Assembly: GCA_022575985.1 (NCBI GenBank)
Contig: JAKSXM010000132.1
Location: forward strand, 1,798,001 to 1,862,000
Source of the DNA: Anagrus nilaparvatae
Taxonomy: Eukaryota > Arthropoda > Insecta > Hymenoptera > Mymaridae
Direction: 5' to 3'
DNA length: 64,000 nucleotides
The translations under genes and the position numbers were made by a program. Under the pieces are notes generated by a model, which did no database searches, was not told where the DNA came from, and worked only from the letters and a program-made list of their open reading frames with translations. Shown here one piece after another: positions 24,185 through 35,630 of the stretch. The stretch's first letter is position 1. Every line of letters starts with the position of its first letter.

Positions 24185-24370
24185 TTTCAATTTAAAAATT
24201 CTTAGTCCTTTAGAAACAATTCAAAACTATTTTTAAGTCTCTAAACTCAAATTATTTTAGGATTATTTTACCCCTGACCACAAAACTGTTCATCCCCCTT
24301 CCACATTATCCCTGTGATGGCGGCATTATTTTAAATACTCTTCCCTAAGAACATGTTCTATGTTGATACT
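24185..24370 (+). repeat. degraded AGTCCCTAAA-family fragment
   Basis: Units TTAAGTCTCTAAACTCAAAT and ATTATTTTAGGATTATTTT are followed by a C-rich segment and AACATGTTCTATGTT, which matches the right end of the family. The left half is missing. Confidence 0.6.
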
Positions 24371-24550
24371 TGCAGAAAATAAATTGAATTTGAAAAGAAG
24401 GTTTAAAAAAATCCTTATTTGCGTATAATTTGCACAGTATATTAAGAGGAGATAAAAAAATATTCTAAATGCTGCATAAGCAAAATAAACCTTGACAAAA
24501 TACATGTAATTTTTTTAATCAAACTTTAAACAAATGCTTCGTCAAAATAG

Positions 24551-25138
24551 TGTTGTGTTTGGATGTGAATAAACACAGATAAATGAGGATATTCTTATTC
24601 GGGTTTAGCCTATTGACTAAACTCATTTACTGGTGACAGGAATCCAAATAACTAAGTCCTTTTGGTTATTAAAATGCTGATTTATTGACTTATAAAATGG
24701 CTGGCCGTGCTTAGATCTCTTAATAGCGGTAGAGAGACAACCTGAGTACAAGTTAGTTAGTTCAGTCAGTTCTGTATTTCAGTTCGTTCTGTCTGTCAGG
24801 AGCTTTTGTGAGAGCTTTTAAAGGGTTTATGCAATGGGAGTTGAGGAGGAGATCGATGCGCGTAATTGGCTTAACGCGGAAAATTTAGTGTCCTTAGTAA
24901 CAGTGTCTTCAATCATTGGTAATTAGTCTGTCAAAGCGCATGATGGGGGTGGCTTTATTCCCACCTTCAGTACTTCGTGTGAGGTCTTATTATGCACTTT
25001 CTTGCACGTGCGGTTTCTCGGAATGATGGTGCTGATGAAGCATTTTTAATTATAATATCATATTATTTTAATTCTAATAAATCTGTCTAGACGTAATTCT
25101 TGGTATTTATATTTAATCAATTTGTACCTAACGGTACA
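24551..25138 (+). mobile_element. solo LTR with 4-bp target-site duplication
   Basis: The 588-bp segment begins TGTTGTGTTTGG and ends ACGGTACA, the TG...CA ends of an LTR. It is flanked on both sides by ATAG (24547-24550 and 25139-25142), a 4-bp target duplication as made by many Ty3/Gypsy-type integrases. An internal TATAAAA at 24691-24697, initiator-like TCAGT words near 24750, and AATAAA at 25076-25081 give a plus-strand LTR promoter and polyadenylation order. There is no internal coding part next to it. A solo LTR formed by LTR-LTR recombination fits best. GC is higher than the surroundings. Confidence 0.8.
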
Positions 25139-25208
25139 ATAGTTAAATTTTTTTTTTTAAATTCATTAGACATAAAATCATCTTTTAAACCGTTTTAGTG
25201 GTAAAAAC

Positions 25209-26072
25209 CAGAGCTGGGATACTGTGACACGCTGTTATCCGTATATACGGCATACGGTAAACGGGTACTAGATGTAATCAGCCGTATATACGGCAAACTG
25301 CATACGGTAGCCGTATAAATTAGCCAATGAATACGGCAAATTTCAAACGGATCCCGTATATATACTTCAGCCGTATAAAAATCCATACGGGAAAAGTCAA
25401 TACGGGAGCCGTACAGAATATGCCGTATTAATGGACTATTTTAAAGCCGTATAAAATAATCCATTAATACGGCATATTACCTACGGCTCCCGTATTTATT
25501 TATGCCGTATGAAAAATCGTACGACAAAAATCAGTACAAAATCACCCGAAAATCACCTATTTGTACGGCATAAGAATATACGGCCCCATATTTTTCTAAT
25601 ACGGGCCCGTATGCATATATAGGACCTGGGTAATTTTATAATGCCCACGGACCCGTATGCGTATAGAAGAGGGTATTTTCATAATGCCCATGGGTCTGTA
25701 TGCATATGAGACTTGGGTGTTTTCATAATGCTCACGGACCCGTCATCATTATGAAAATACCTAGGTCTCATACGTATACTAACCCGTGGGCATTATGAAA
25801 ATACCCTCTCCTATACGCATACGGGTCCGTGAGCGTTATGAAAATACCCAGGTCCTATATGCATACGGGTCCGTATGCGTATGAGACTTGGGTTTTTCAT
25901 AATGCTGACGGGTCCGTGGGCAGTATGCATTCAAACTTTAACATACTACCAACTGATCCGTATACTTATAAAAACAAAGTATGGACAGACTGTGCACGGA
26001 TCATTATACTGCTTGGCCGTATATACGGCTGTTAGTTTTCCATGCCCAAAATGCCGTGCACGCCCAGCTCTG
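25209..26072. mobile_element. non-autonomous hAT-like element with nested palindromes
   Basis: The ends are perfect 10-bp inverted repeats, CAGAGCTGGG and CCCAGCTCTG, of hAT type. A perfect 8-bp target duplication GTAAAAAC flanks the element (25201-25208 and 26073-26080), the hAT hallmark. There is no transposase. The interior is full of CCGTATA/TATACGG motifs on both strands. Two internal hairpins are visible: arms at about 25396-25437 and 25458-25497, and a large one at about 25600-25738 against 25744-25875. Each arm of the large hairpin is made of three tandem units of about 46 bp (CGGACCCGTATGCGTATAG, then GGTATTTTCATAATG). Composition differs sharply from the flanks. Frames at 25195, 25829 and 25875 are by-products. 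Confidence 0.9.
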
Positions 26073-26080
26073 GTAAAAAC

Positions 26081-28005
26081 TACCCTAATAATTGAGTAAA
26101 TTACAATCCAAATTACAAAAAATTTGATTAAGTACCGTGTATTTTAAAAAATTTTGTTTTATACCAGTAGAAACTTTTTTCCAGCTTTTCCCTTGAACTG
26201 TAAAAATTATGCAAAAACAAACTCTTTAAATTATTTTGAGAAATACCGTATTGAATCAGAATGCCTCATATAAAAAAAAAAACTTTTTCATCAATACTTG
26301 ATGTTTAAATATATATAGTGATGATAAAAGTAAAAGAAGTAAAAGATTTTCTTTTTTAATACTACAGCGCATAATTAATATAATTTAAAATATTATAAGT
26401 AATTTCTAAAGAAAAGTACAACCTTATAGGAGAAAAATATTTTATTTTTTCTTAAGAATTAATTCTTTTTTTCTACTAAGTAAAAAAAAAAATGGAAAAA
26501 ACGACGTTTATCACCATAGAATATATTAAAGATGATAATTTTATATATATACCACCACCAACCTCAATATATATATAATTTTTCTTTTATTTATATAAAA
26601 AGAGGTAAAATTGCGGTCTCTCTAAATGAAAGGATAAAGAAACTTCACACCTACAAAAAAAAAATTATAGAACAGAGATTTTATTATAAAAAAAAGAAAA
26701 AAAATGTTTTTCTACATACCTACCCTTTTTCTATCTTGATAGAAAATTAGAAATCAGATTTTCAACAAATAATTTGAATAGTCTGTTGTATAGTGAAAAT
26801 ATACATAAAATAAACTGTAAGTTACTTTTGAATATGAAATAATTTTAGAGTATAAATGAATAGGATGTACTAACAAAATGTACCTTTCAAACTAATGAAA
26901 CTTTCTTGAATTTCTTCCCCTGAATTTTCACATGTACATTTAAAAGGTTTTTTTTTTAAATAAATATATTTATCTTAAAATCTGATGCTCTTCATTTTAC
27001 TAGATTTTTAAACTGATTAAATATTTCTCTTTTGAAATGTAACAATGTATTACAGACCCTTTAAAAGTAAAAAATCGTTAATGGAAAGTTCAAGTTGTGG
27101 AAAACCCAAGAATAGCTTAAATTCAAGCATTAAATAAAATTATCTGTGTACTAATTACGTATTTAAATATATATAGAGAGAGAATAAGGATGATGACATC
27201 AATACATAATTCTAAGGGTTTCTTCATGTAAGTAAATATAACAACTGTAAGGACCAACTACAAAATCAGACATTTTACTTCCATATATAGTCTGTTAAAG
27301 ATCTTGAAGTTTAAACTAAATATACAATATTGAAAAGTTTTTGGAAAGTTGCAAATTTCATGTATATAGTTTAGATAATTACATGATATAAACTCAAATT
27401 CAGGTTATAAACTATAACTGTTGTGTATATCTACTTCTGGAGACTTGTAAATTTGTATTTATATTAAGTGCCAACTACTCGCTCTTTTTATGCATGATAT
27501 CATTTTATAATATATAAGTTATCTCAATAAATTATTATTTCTCGATATTATAATTATTTATTACAACAAAGTTTTAATAAGCTTAGTTATGATTTAGATT
27601 TTTTTTATATTAAAAATACTTTTATTATTATAATAAAAGAACATACAAAAAATATTATCTTTTCATATTACGATGTAAGCACCTAATATACCCTAAATCA
27701 GATAATTTTTATAACAAAAAGGAATATTTTTTTTTTATATTATATTCACTTATATGTATATATGTTACATGCCATAATGCAAGGCTTTTATTCACTTATT
27801 TTTCTAAAATTAAAATCATAAATATAAAAAACTCGTAATATAAAAGTATAGGATTTTTTATGTACTTTAATGAATGTTTAAATGAAGCTTGCAATTTTTT
27901 TTTTCTTTTTTTATTAATTTGGTAAATCAAAACTTTTTAAATGTACTATATAAAAAAATAAATAATGAAATGCATTTAGTTTTACAAAATTACAAAATAA
28001 TAAAC
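26081..28005. other. AT-rich intergenic DNA, no gene seen
   Basis: Nothing coding or repetitive was recognised beyond A/T runs. It separates the hAT-like element from the 3' side of the MATH-BTB gene. Confidence 0.55.
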
Positions 28006-28011
28006 TTTATT
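28006..28011 (-). promoter_or_regulatory. candidate poly(A) signal of the MATH-BTB gene
   Basis: A minus-strand AATAAA lies about 230 bases after the stop codon. In DNA this AT-rich, such hexamers are common, so the assignment is only positional. Confidence 0.3.
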
Positions 28012-28238
28012 GTTCAATTTGGTTTTCTTAAATAATAATTGCCAGATACATTTTAGTAAAACAAAAATATTGAAGTTATAGGTATACATTAGTAAATCTA
28101 AAAAAAAAAAATTAAATTAACTTATCTTTAATTCTCAAATCAAAATAGTAAAAAAATATAAAATTTTTGCAATCAATTTGTGTAAAAATAAACTAAATCT
28201 ACTTTGTAAATAAGTCAAGAAATTTATCAAAACAAATC

Positions 28239-29432
28239 TTAACCTCTAAAATCAAAAAATTTTAAGAAAGTATAAATAAATATTGGTAATAACATTCCTA
28301 AAAAAAACACTCGATTACTCAAGTGATTAAAATTATAACTTTTATTATTATCGTTAACTTTTTTATCAATATCTTTCCAAAATAAACTAATTAATAAATT
28401 TGGATATGATTCTGATAACTTTTTAAATTCAGGTTCCAAATACAACACTTTACCATTTTGCCTTATAAAATCAATACACGAATTATATAATTCTTCTGCA
28501 TCAGTTTCATAAGCTATAATCACTAATTTCAAAATGCTTTCCATGTTAATACTTTTAATCAATTTTTCTTCACACACAGATTTTAAATCTTGAATCCCAT
28601 ATTTATTAGCTGCATAAATAATTTCATGTACCATATTATTTAGATTATTATTAACTTTCTTTGTGTAAACGTAATGTAACAATTCTTCCATAACTTCATA
28701 AGAAATATCAGATACAACCACCGATGTATCCATTTTCTTATCATTTTTCAAAATTGAAGCAAATACTTGACTTGATGCTGCCAATAAACACTTGTGAGCT
28801 TTTAATTCTTTTCCATCTACAATAAAAGTGATATCGGTGAATATGTCATTGACATACATATTTTCTAAAGTATCTGATACAGAACTAATATCTAGTTTTA
28901 TTTTTTTAATGACGGGTAAGTCAGTTTCCAATTCCTCTTCTTGCAATGAAATTGAATTAGTATTGATATTTACATCACTAGTAACAGAACAAAAAATTTC
29001 TAATGTGTCATCTGGTAACAAAGTTTCTTTATTTTTAAAGAGAACTTCATTTTTTATAAACGTACATTGACCATGCATACTATTGTCCTTACAAAATATT
29101 GCAGAATCTTTAAATTTATTGCAACGATTATTATATCTATCAATTATAGCTAAGGTAAAATGAGCTTTTATAGCAAATGGTTTCTTGCAAATTCGCTTTA
29201 AATATAAGCTAATGCAATTTTTACTTTCTTTACAATCCCAACTTGGATATAATCTTAAACACCATTGTACTGTTTTGTCACTTTCTGAACAAAATCTATC
29301 ACTTTCAATAAATCGAAGTTTTGTTTTAGTTAATAAACTGTAATTTTTTATTTTAAATGTAAAATTACATGTATCTTCTGAGATTTCAGAATCTTCTGTA
29401 TAAGAAACTTCTTCAGATGATGAGAAATTCAT
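28239..29432 (-). CDS. MATH and BTB/POZ domain protein, intronless, with hydrophobic C-terminal tail
   Basis: The 397-residue protein is in the speckle-type POZ (SPOP)/TDPOZ family, which serve as substrate adaptors of Cullin-3 ubiquitin ligases. The MATH domain, which binds substrates, spans about residues 21-150 and is cysteine-rich. A linker with an acidic patch (QEEELETD, 164-171) and a KKIK motif follows. The BTB domain, about 187-290, shows the expected FTDITFIVDGKELKAHKCLL and ASSQVFASIL. A BACK-like segment lies at about 292-340. The last 25 residues contain a hydrophobic run, VFFLGMLLPIFIYTFLKFF (375-393), unusual for SPOP relatives and resembling a tail anchor. The ATG at 29430-29432 gives the complete MATH domain. 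No introns or frame breaks are seen. Ligase-adaptor function is inferred from the family, and membrane anchoring from sequence alone. Confidence 0.88.
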   Translation of the reverse strand: MNFSSSEEVSYTEDSEISEDTCNFTFKIKNYSLLTKTKLRFIESDRFCSESDKTVQWCLRLYPSWDCKESKNCISLYLKRICKKPFAIKAHFTLAIIDRYNNRCNKFKDSAIFCKDNSMHGQCTFIKNEVLFKNKETLLPDDTLEIFCSVTSDVNINTNSISLQEEELETDLPVIKKIKLDISSVSDTLENMYVNDIFTDITFIVDGKELKAHKCLLAASSQVFASILKNDKKMDTSVVVSDISYEVMEELLHYVYTKKVNNNLNNMVHEIIYAANKYGIQDLKSVCEEKLIKSINMESILKLVIIAYETDAEELYNSCIDFIRQNGKVLYLEPEFKKLSESYPNLLISLFWKDIDKKVNDNNKSYNFNHLSNRVFFLGMLLPIFIYTFLKFFDFRG

Positions 29433-30016
29433 TTTACTAAAACATTTAAATGAATTATTTATGACTTTACTTTTATTTATAGAAAATAATAATAAACAAA
29501 AATTATATTTTTTTAATAAATAAATATATAATAAATAAAATAATTAAAAAATAACATATAGTTATGTAAATTTTTACCTAACCTATACGTCTTGACTTTT
29601 CTAAATAAAAATTTTTGTTATTTTATAAGTTCAGCTTATTCTGCTTATATACAATTATTTTATCGCAAGCCTTATTTTATACCTATTTCTGCTAATAAAT
29701 TTTAATAAAATAATTATTACTTAGTCAATTTATGGAAATATAAAATCAACAACAAAACTACTACAAAAAACAAAACAAAAGTAAACTCAAGGATATGCCT
29801 TGAGTAAACTTAAAAATTAAGTTTGGTTATGTTTGTTATTTACCTTATTGGCGGGCTAAATAAAATTTTTTAAAAAATAAATTTAAAAATTAAATATTTT
29901 TAAACTATTTAAAAATAAAAATTATTGATTTCTAGATAAAATAAAATAAAAAAACAATTTTAATTGATTAATTTAAAAATAAAATTCATGTATAGGTACA
30001 TTTTATGTTTATATAT
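29433..30016. other. upstream region of the MATH-BTB gene
   Basis: This AT-rich sequence would carry the promoter of the minus-strand MATH-BTB gene. TA-rich strings near 29520 could serve as a TATA box but cannot be told from background. A short CTCAAGG/CCTTGAG stem lies at about 29787-29805. Confidence 0.35.
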
Positions 30017-30018
30017 TA

Positions 30019-30336
30019 GGGTGTCCATTATTTACGAAACTTAATTTTAGGGTTTTTAAATGAAAAAAAATGCTAAGATTGTCTAAATGCATATGTCTTT
30101 TTTCCATTTAAAAAATACAAGGAATTCGTATTTTTTAAAAAATTTAGAAAATTTTAAGCTAAATTTTCTAAAAAACACGAATTCCCCGTGTTTTTTAAAT
30201 GGAAAAGACATGCATTTAGGAAACCTTAGTAGTCAGTTTTTCAACTGCTATACCTATTTGATAAATCTTTTTTTTGGTACTTTTTTCATTTTAAAACCTA
30301 GGAGCAGCAAAAAATTAAGTTAAATAACGGACACCC
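30019..30336. mobile_element. TA-flanked MITE with GGGTGTCC tips and internal hairpin
   Basis: The ends GGGTGTCCATTATTTA and TAAATAACGGACACCC are 16-bp inverted repeats with one mismatch. TA flanks both sides (30017-30018 and 30337-30338), as for Tc1/mariner-type insertions. Inside, TAAATGCATATGTCTTTT...GGAATTCGTATTTTTTAAA (30084-30140) pairs with a reversed copy at 30168-30222, making a strong hairpin. The frame at 30087-30323 lies across the hairpin and is not a gene. Confidence 0.85.
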
Positions 30337-30338
30337 TA

Positions 30339-32242
30339 ACGTATATTAATTACAGATAAGAATAAAAATATCAAACAAATATAAAATGACACGAATTAAA
30401 AATCGCTCGAATCAGTAAAATGAAATAACAAAAATCTAATTTAAAACATAATTAAAAAAAAAATATGTAAATTGAAATCGAAATATAATATAATAGGAAT
30501 AATAATAATAATCTATTATCGAAGATATAATTTAATCTCTGTATAGTACAACAATAACAATAAAACAATAGCAGGCTCATTAAATGCACTTGAGCGTCGA
30601 TGATAAGATTAGTAGCCATTTCTATTTTAATAACATAAATTTTGTTTATAATTGTTTTTTTCATTTTTCATTAAAATTTTTTTTTTTAAATTAGACTGAT
30701 TTTTTATAATAAGTGTCGTATAAATATTACAATTGATTTCCTTTCAACTAATTCATTTAAAAGTGAAGTATTTAGATTGTGGCCATACAAACGACAAAAA
30801 AAATAGAAAGCTTTTATAAAAAATAAAAAAAAAAAACAGGACACTAATGGAGAAAACATACCTAGTATTTTTCACTAATGGACGGATTGAAACGAGTGAC
30901 GAATTAAAAAACAAAAAATAATACCAACAAATAACTAAAAAAAAGTCACTTCTACCTATAAAATAAACAATCGTACAAAATTGACGTACACACACAGACA
31001 CACAGATACACAGACGCAGTTAAATTGTCGCTTATATTATGTGGTATCCTTATTTGACAATTATAAATGCAGCTTTGTGCTTTGTCTCTACCCACATTAT
31101 TATTCACATCTTCTCGTTATGATACTCAATCAATAGGGTAAACGAACTTATATATAGACAAAATTTTAATGGTAATCGAGCTTTATCAAAATTTAAGTAA
31201 AATAATATGCATAATTAATACGCTTTATATTATATGGAAAATAAAGATTTATGTCAAGCTTTTCTATTTATATACTCTTTTACTATGCTGGTTTGAAAAC
31301 ATTTTTTTTTTTCAAGTCTTTATTTACTTTCATTTGACAGATGGACACATTATATTTAATGTCAAAGATTGAATTATTTAATTAAAGCTTGAAATTTTTC
31401 AACACTTGATTTTTTAAATAAGGGTTAATTAATTAAAATGGCCATCATTGGATTTTTTATTTTCTATGCAGAATATTTATTTATTTTATTATTTTTTATG
31501 GCTTCATTACAATGAAAAAAATCCTTTTAGAAACAAGCGAAATTTTTTATGTTGAAAGAGAATTTTAGAGAAAAAATTCTCTTTACTATAAAATGGTTTT
31601 TTGGGTTGAATAAATAAAAAAAGGCTTCAAATATTTGAAAAAAATGGGAATTTTAGCTAGTAAATAAAAAAATATTTTCCTGGCTAATTAAATAGGTTTT
31701 TTTTTTAATACTCTGTATATAGTTTCTTATAATTGAGAAAATCCGTACGAGAAAATTGAAAATTTCCTCAACATTTATTTAAAAATAAACATTTTTTATA
31801 TTTATTCTTTACAGTGGTCTGGAACACGAAAAAAGTTTCACCACGATTATACTAAAAATCTCTGGTATCTTCTACAGGGTCTCCTAAGGCAGGAAATGCT
31901 TGTCCTAAAATTAAAACCGTAGCTCTCGGGGAGGACCGCCCCAATTTGGGGGTTGTTAGGGGGTAAATAAAATTTTTTTTTTTTAATTTAACATTTTTTA
32001 CATGATTTTAGACCATATAAAGTGACGAACAAGTGAGGAACACAAAAAATTTTGCTCGTCCCATAGTTTTTTTTGAGTTGGAAAGCTCAAAATCACGATT
32101 TTTCAATATTAAAAAAAAACCAATTTCTGAAATTTTTTAAATAAATTAAAATTATTTTTAATGATAGATTTATGTTTTTTCAATTGTTTTGTGATTATAG
32201 TTTACTAAAATAAGTTTATTTAGGACCAAAAAATACATATTT
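30339..32242. other. AT-rich intergenic DNA, no gene seen
   Basis: I see no coding motif. A patch of higher GC at about 31855-31970 (GGTCTCCTAAGGCAGGAAAT, then CTCTCGGGGAGGACCGCCCC) stands out and may be a fragment of a repeat that has no second copy in this window. Confidence 0.45.
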
Positions 32243-32640
32243 TTAATTTTCAAGGTCAATAGCACATTCGATGTTCCTCGTTATTGTTTTAATGGCAATA
32301 TCTATTTTTTGGGTTAAGTCCAGTTTTGTTATTTCAAGAGATTCATCAAAAATGAACCAATTGGTATTGGAAAAATTATGCCTGGGGCTTCGAACTTCAA
32401 AGTCATGAGAGAAATTAATTGTATGAATCATGGGGAGATGATCAGAATCTATAAAATTTCGATCATTTTAAACTTTTTTTTTATAAACAATTAGCTGTAA
32501 CTCATTACTGAAGAGGTTTAGCGAAAAATTTCCCACGATACCTCCACCTAGAATTGAATGATCTTCAATATGAGCCAAGCAGAATTTTGATCCAAGTAGC
32601 CCAGATCTGAGAACTCAGGCTTTTATCACCCGAAAATTTC
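32243..32640 (-). pseudogene. LINE endonuclease (APE-type) remnant
   Basis: On the minus strand the frame contains SDHLPMIHTINFS, the conserved SDH block that ends APE-type LINE endonucleases. It is followed by NFSNTNWFIFDESLE, which resembles the W..F...L segment after it. Upstream, weaker matches are read in other frames (LGSKFCLAHIEDHSILGGGI). Stops and shifts break it. Only this fragment remains and the RT is absent. Confidence 0.6.
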
Positions 32641-34308
32641 AAAAATTTAACAGGTCGTATTTGTTTAAACAAATGAACAATTTAAATTTTTTTTTTTTAT
32701 ATTCTTGTCCTAAATACTGAAAAGCATTGATTCCTTCATTAAAAAATTATTATAAATAAATATATGGTTAAAATATTTTAGTTACAAATATACTACGCAA
32801 AAAACACCCAGTGGTGGACAGAGCGCCCTTAATTTGCGTATCAATTTGTCTTGAAAAAAACAGTTTGAATAGTTGGTCCATATATCATCATTTGAATGGT
32901 GATTTATTTTAAAGAAATTTAATTTAATTATAATGTTTTACCCACCATCTTTATCCCACTTTTTTTATCCCCTCCAAGGAAATTAAAAGAAGATGAGAAA
33001 TAAATAGGAAAAACATAGGTTTTATATTATTTTATTGATAAAAAAAATTACAAACTTATAGTTTCCATACAATATTTATGAATGATCATGTATTCTACAT
33101 CTAGCACACATAAAAATATTAGAATCAATTTTATAATGTTCGGGTATTTTATCCCATGCAGCATCAACATTTTTTAAGGCCACATTTACAACTAAAATTA
33201 TTTAGCTAAGTTTGCAATATCTTCAAAAATCTTCTTTAAAAAAATGTAAGAATGGTATATTTTTTTATGCTTAAAAAACTGATTTTCGCAAAAATTCACA
33301 ATTGAATTTCGGTGTCTTAAAGGTGTGTTAAATGCCCAAAAAAAATTTTCTTCAATAATAATGATGCACCAAAGTTTTGGGCCAAATTGCAGAATTATAT
33401 TCTCTTCCGAGTCGGAGAAATAAAAAAAGCCTTAAAAATCGCATTTTTTGCCTTTTTGGAATTTTCAGGACCTGTTGTGGCCTAGAGGGGTAACTCCAAC
33501 CGTACTCTGCAAGTTTTTAGGTAACTTTTTGGATAAAATTAGTTAGGCTAAGTTGGCTTGTGGGTGCCAAATCACTATGCTTACCTGATGCTTACCTATA
33601 CACATAAAATATTACAGTAAAAGTATATATTTGTACAAAAAAATATATAAATAAAAAAAATTAGGCAAAAATGCTAATATTATTAAAAAATAATTTCCCT
33701 TCAGCCAACCCTTAATACCTTTTTAAAAACCCTTAAGTACAATTTTCATAATTAGTAAGTCTATCAAGTTTATGAAGATTTTAAAAACATATTTTAAATA
33801 ATGTAAAAATATATTATATTGAAATTCTCAAATAATTAACTACCCATTTTAACCCTTAACAACCCTATAAACTACCCTTAAAATTTAAACCTTATAAAAT
33901 TTGGCTTAAATTTTTTCTAAATATATAATCCTACATTAAATAACAGTCATTTGCATATGAACATGGTAAATTCTTATAAATTTTCAATTTCATATGGATT
34001 TCATACATGAATTTCATAGTAAAAAATATTCAGCTCATTTTTTTAAATTTTGTGAGTTGTTGGGTAAACTCACCTAGAAAACGAAGTTTTTACTTTCAAG
34101 TACATATGTCAAGTAATCATGAAATTACGGCTTACAATATTCATATATAAACAGTGTATGACCTTCATGTTACATATCTATATTTCCTTCTGATTTACAA
34201 TTAAATAAGTTTGCAATAGCAAATATTATTCATTACTTTTTTTCCGTGCGTCTGTGCGACACTAAACGGCGGGAAAAGTTTGAAGGTTCAATTAAATAAT
34301 AAGAAAGA
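32641..34308. other. AT-rich intergenic DNA with repeat fragments, no gene seen
   Basis: At 33700-33900 there are AACCCTTAA/ACTACCC words like those of the array at 55480-56215. At about 34250-34300 a piece (GACACTAAACGGCGGGAAA) matches the reverse complement of about 6575-6630. No coding region is visible. Confidence 0.5.
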
Positions 34309-34924
34309 TTACCTCCATTTTATCTTTTCTTTTCTAACAACGGTTAAATTTTTTTTAAGCTAACTTTTCACAGTTGCTAATCCAATTCCAGCAAAGGCTC
34401 CAGTTACCACTGCAACTTTTCCAGCCCAGCGTTCCATTTCTGGTTTTTTTTTTATTTACTAATTTTTTAAAGTTTTAATATTTTGAAAGTGTTTTTAGAT
34501 ATTACTATAATTTACTACAATCTGACAAATTTAAATGTAATGTGCAAACTAAACTAAAATGTGCAATACTAGCTAAAAAAATTGTTATTTTAACCTGTCT
34601 AGCAGAACAGAACTTAAAAATTTTCCTTGAAAAATAAATATAAAAAAAAAATTGTTTTGAATAAAAAAATAATTGATATAACTGCTAATAATAATATCAC
34701 TATACTACAAATAGCAACTATAGTTGAGAATAATTTATTATGTAACTAAAATATTAGACATTAAAAACAAAAATGTCAATTGATAAATTACATGTTTCAT
34801 ATTTTTTTTAAATAGTTTACAATTGTGCAGATTTTTTGCAAAATTTTACATATTTTGGATTCGCCTTGCAATTAATATCACAGAAAAATTAATAAGATAA
34901 TAAACATTATGAACGCATGCATTT
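34309..34924 (-). pseudogene. duplicated SDR exon 1 and upstream flank, broken
   Basis: This block is a clear copy of 40881-41510, which holds SDR exon 1 and about 490 bases of upstream DNA. The coding part, 34313-34437, keeps the ATG and MERWAGKVAVVTGA-FAGIG. It has a TAG in place of Leu26 and a net 7-base deletion near codons 36-38, so it is frameshifted. It is 125 nt long against 132 in the intact exon. The donor GT follows at 34311-34312. No second exon was found below it. It sits 3' of the intact gene in the same orientation, as expected of a partial tandem duplication, and its left break falls at the exon-intron boundary. Confidence 0.88.
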
Positions 34925-35394
34925 TGAAAGCACTGTTGTATTTTTTTTCTTACTTAACTACTCATATGTAAGAACCGCGGAAAACTTAAAATTTTAAATA
35001 TAAAAGCTTTAACTACGAAAACTAAAACTATTAGATTTTTAAAACGGCTTTACAAAAAAAAAAATGTCGCCACCGTCCATGTCATTTTCTCCAAGTGTGT
35101 GCCATATTTTTCTTAAATATCTTGTATAGTTATATGTTTTGATGAAAAAATAAGATACCCAGAGTTTTAGAAAATTTGATGGCTTCAATACAAAGTTATT
35201 TCAATAATACATTCAAAATGTCGCCACCGTCTGCATAAATAAAAAAATCCCATAAGAATAACACGTAGAATTTATTTTTACATTTGTAGCAGTACCACTG
35301 AAAACTTTAGGTTTTTGGACTTTGATAAACATAAAAATACAAAAAAAAAAAAAAAATAGATTTTTTAATAACACAAAAAAAGCAATTAGTTCTA
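34925..35394. other. AT-rich DNA between the pseudo-exon and the SDR 3' end
   Basis: There is no gene. The word AATGTCGCCACCGTC occurs twice (about 35063 and 35218), a small direct repeat. Confidence 0.45.
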
Positions 35395-35545
35395 ATTACT
35401 ATAATGTCCATAATGGTTGCAAAATATCACCAGTACACACATACAAGCATAATTTATTTAAAAACTGAATTTTTATCTTCTGGGGGTCACAACGTGCTTA
35501 TATGCAAAAAAATCAAATATCAAAAATTTAAATTTATGCTATATA
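35395..35545. repeat. degraded copy of the microsatellite-core repeat
   Basis: AAATATCACCAGTACACACA, then AAAAACTGAATTTTTATCTTC and GGGGGTCACAACGTGCTTAT follow the same order as 10990-11200. The CA core has almost gone. A minus-strand AATAAA at 35453-35458 lies 3' of the SDR stop and could be its poly(A) signal. Confidence 0.6.
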
Positions 35546-35630
35546 AAAATATACAGTAGGTAATAAATTAAACTAAAACTGATTGCCAAACAAATATTTA
35601 TAATAAGATAATATACTTATTTCAAGTTTT

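Noticed and set aside
25195..26099. Several open frames inside the CCGTATA-rich region
   Set aside because: They arise from the palindromic tandem units of the hAT-like element; no transposase motif is present.
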